DNA of 64,000 bases from Sabulibacter ruber (GTDB lineage: Bacteria > Bacteroidota > Bacteroidia > Cytophagales > Hymenobacteraceae): positions 806,001 through 870,000 of the forward strand of contig NZ_JAFFID010000001.1 of assembly GCF_017355955.1 (NCBI RefSeq), written 5' to 3'. Within the stretch, counting starts at the first letter, position 1; every line of letters begins with the position of its first letter. The translations under genes were made by a program, and so were the position numbers. The notes below the pieces were generated by a model that was not told the DNA's origin, did not search any database, and was given only the letters and a program-made list of their open reading frames with translations. Positions 63,398 to 64,000 of the stretch are shown here, one piece after another.

Positions 63398-64000
63398 ATG
63401 GCTGCAAAACCGCTTAAACATACCCGCAAGAAAAAGCTTGGCAATTACCCGCATACCATGGTGATTTTCAGTATCACTCTGGCGCTGTTTGTAATTGGTT
63501 TGTTTGGATTGCTCCTCATTCACGCTGGCAAGCTCTCCAACCTGGTAAAACAGAACATTGAAGTGCAGGTGTACCTGGACCGGGAAATCTCCCCGTTGGC
63601 CATTGAGAAACTCCAGAAAACCCTGGCCAGCAAAGAGTACATCGCCTATGACGAGAACAAGCCGCAGGTAGATTTCCTGTCTAAGGAAGAGGGCGCCAAA
63701 GAGTTCATTGACGAAAGCGGCGAAGACTTCCTGACCTTTCTGGGCGAGAACCCCTTGCGCGATGCCTTTATCCTGCGCATCAACCCAGAGTTTGCCACTT
63801 CTGACCAACTGAAAAAGATCAAGCAAGACCTGCAGAATACCCAGGGCGTGTACGAGGTGGATTACGTGGAAAGCCTCATTGATTCCATCAACCACAACCT
63901 GAAACGGGTGAGCATTGTGCTGGTAGCCTTTGCCGGCATTCTGGTGCTGGTGGTCATCATCCTCATCAATAACACCATTAAACTGGCGCTTTTCTCGCAG
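63398..64000 (+). CDS. ftsX: Cell division permease-like protein FtsX, 3' end beyond the window
   Basis: The open frame from the ATG at 63398 runs off the end (201 codons). FtsX works with the ATPase FtsE at the septum to control cell-wall hydrolases. A basic cytoplasmic N-terminus (KHTRKKKLGN) is followed by transmembrane helix 1 (about 21-42, TLALFVIGLFGLLLI), an extracytoplasmic loop (about 43-165, VQVYLDREISPLAIEKLQKT, then DFLTFLGENPLRDAFILRI), and the start of helix 2 (VLVAFAGILVLVVIIL). The layout agrees with the family. ftsE is not in view; in Bacteroidota it is often elsewhere. Confidence 0.92.
   Translation, partial: MAAKPLKHTRKKKLGNYPHTMVIFSITLALFVIGLFGLLLIHAGKLSNLVKQNIEVQVYLDREISPLAIEKLQKTLASKEYIAYDENKPQVDFLSKEEGAKEFIDESGEDFLTFLGENPLRDAFILRINPEFATSDQLKKIKQDLQNTQGVYEVDYVESLIDSINHNLKRVSIVLVAFAGILVLVVIILINNTIKLALFSQ

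Overview
This is a chromosomal segment of a Gram-negative Bacteroidota, most likely a cytophagalean of the Hymenobacteraceae type (Rufibacter/Pontibacter/Hymenobacter relatives). The reasons are a type IX secretion (T9SS) C-terminal sorting domain, promoters of the TTTG/TTG - about 19 to 24 nt - TAnnTTTG kind, very few Shine-Dalgarno sequences, an RprX/RprY-like two-component pair, a DUF5683 gene inside a par-dapB-lepB operon, fused SpmA/SpmB, KDO synthesis, and many T9SS or lipoprotein export signals. The genus is inferred, not proven. I see no phage, plasmid, insertion sequence, CRISPR array or rRNA operon.

Layout: 1-2.8 kb has a cut-off M1 aminopeptidase and a T9SS-sorted protein. 2.9-5.9 kb has a sensor kinase and its response regulator. 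6.2-12.1 kb holds coaD, a NUDIX gene, pyrE, a YfcE-like phosphoesterase, a 58-aa basic protein, threonine aldolase, an AT-rich transglutaminase-like gene and map. 12.2-15.7 kb has a two-domain aspartic protease overlapping a secreted protein with four CBM48-like modules, then a lipoprotein. 15.9-24.9 kb holds pyrG-yidC, an MBL-fold hydrolase and parA-parB-DUF5683-dapB-lepB. 25-32.5 kb has a GH9 glycosidase, three methyltransferases, ung, apaG, kdsA and a coiled-coil membrane protein. 32.8-36.4 kb is a cyanophycin synthetase/cyanophycinase pair, giving a probable nitrogen-reserve polymer. 37-40 kb has tRNA-Cys, rpsA and a zinc-ribbon protein. 40-46.7 kb is an accessory stretch: an AraC regulator, three exported hydrolases and two small secreted proteins built of TonB-plug-like modules. 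46.7-50.5 kb has an HNH nuclease, an NlpC/P60 peptidase, smpB, a hotdog thioesterase and a beta-lactamase-fold hydrolase. 50.5-57.3 kb has an MBL hydrolase, SpmAB fusion, a DUF1611/enolase-superfamily epimerase pair and an M14 carboxypeptidase. 57.5-64 kb has tsaD, divergent tamB and a cut-off ftsX.

The most striking structure is not a gene. At least 27 copies of a roughly 35-50 bp imperfect palindrome (here called element A; idealised half GTTTTAGGGCTGATTTTC, then its near-complement) sit in the intergenic regions, mostly at gene 3' ends. In several copies the outer stem has a different sequence yet stays fully paired. A second architecture (element B) occurs at four loci: two inverted arms of degenerate 7-8 bp tandem repeats lie close to the neighbouring start and stop codons and bracket the whole intergenic space. 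A third, single inverted repeat of MITE type lies at 42620-42712. These three are the best candidates for something undescribed.
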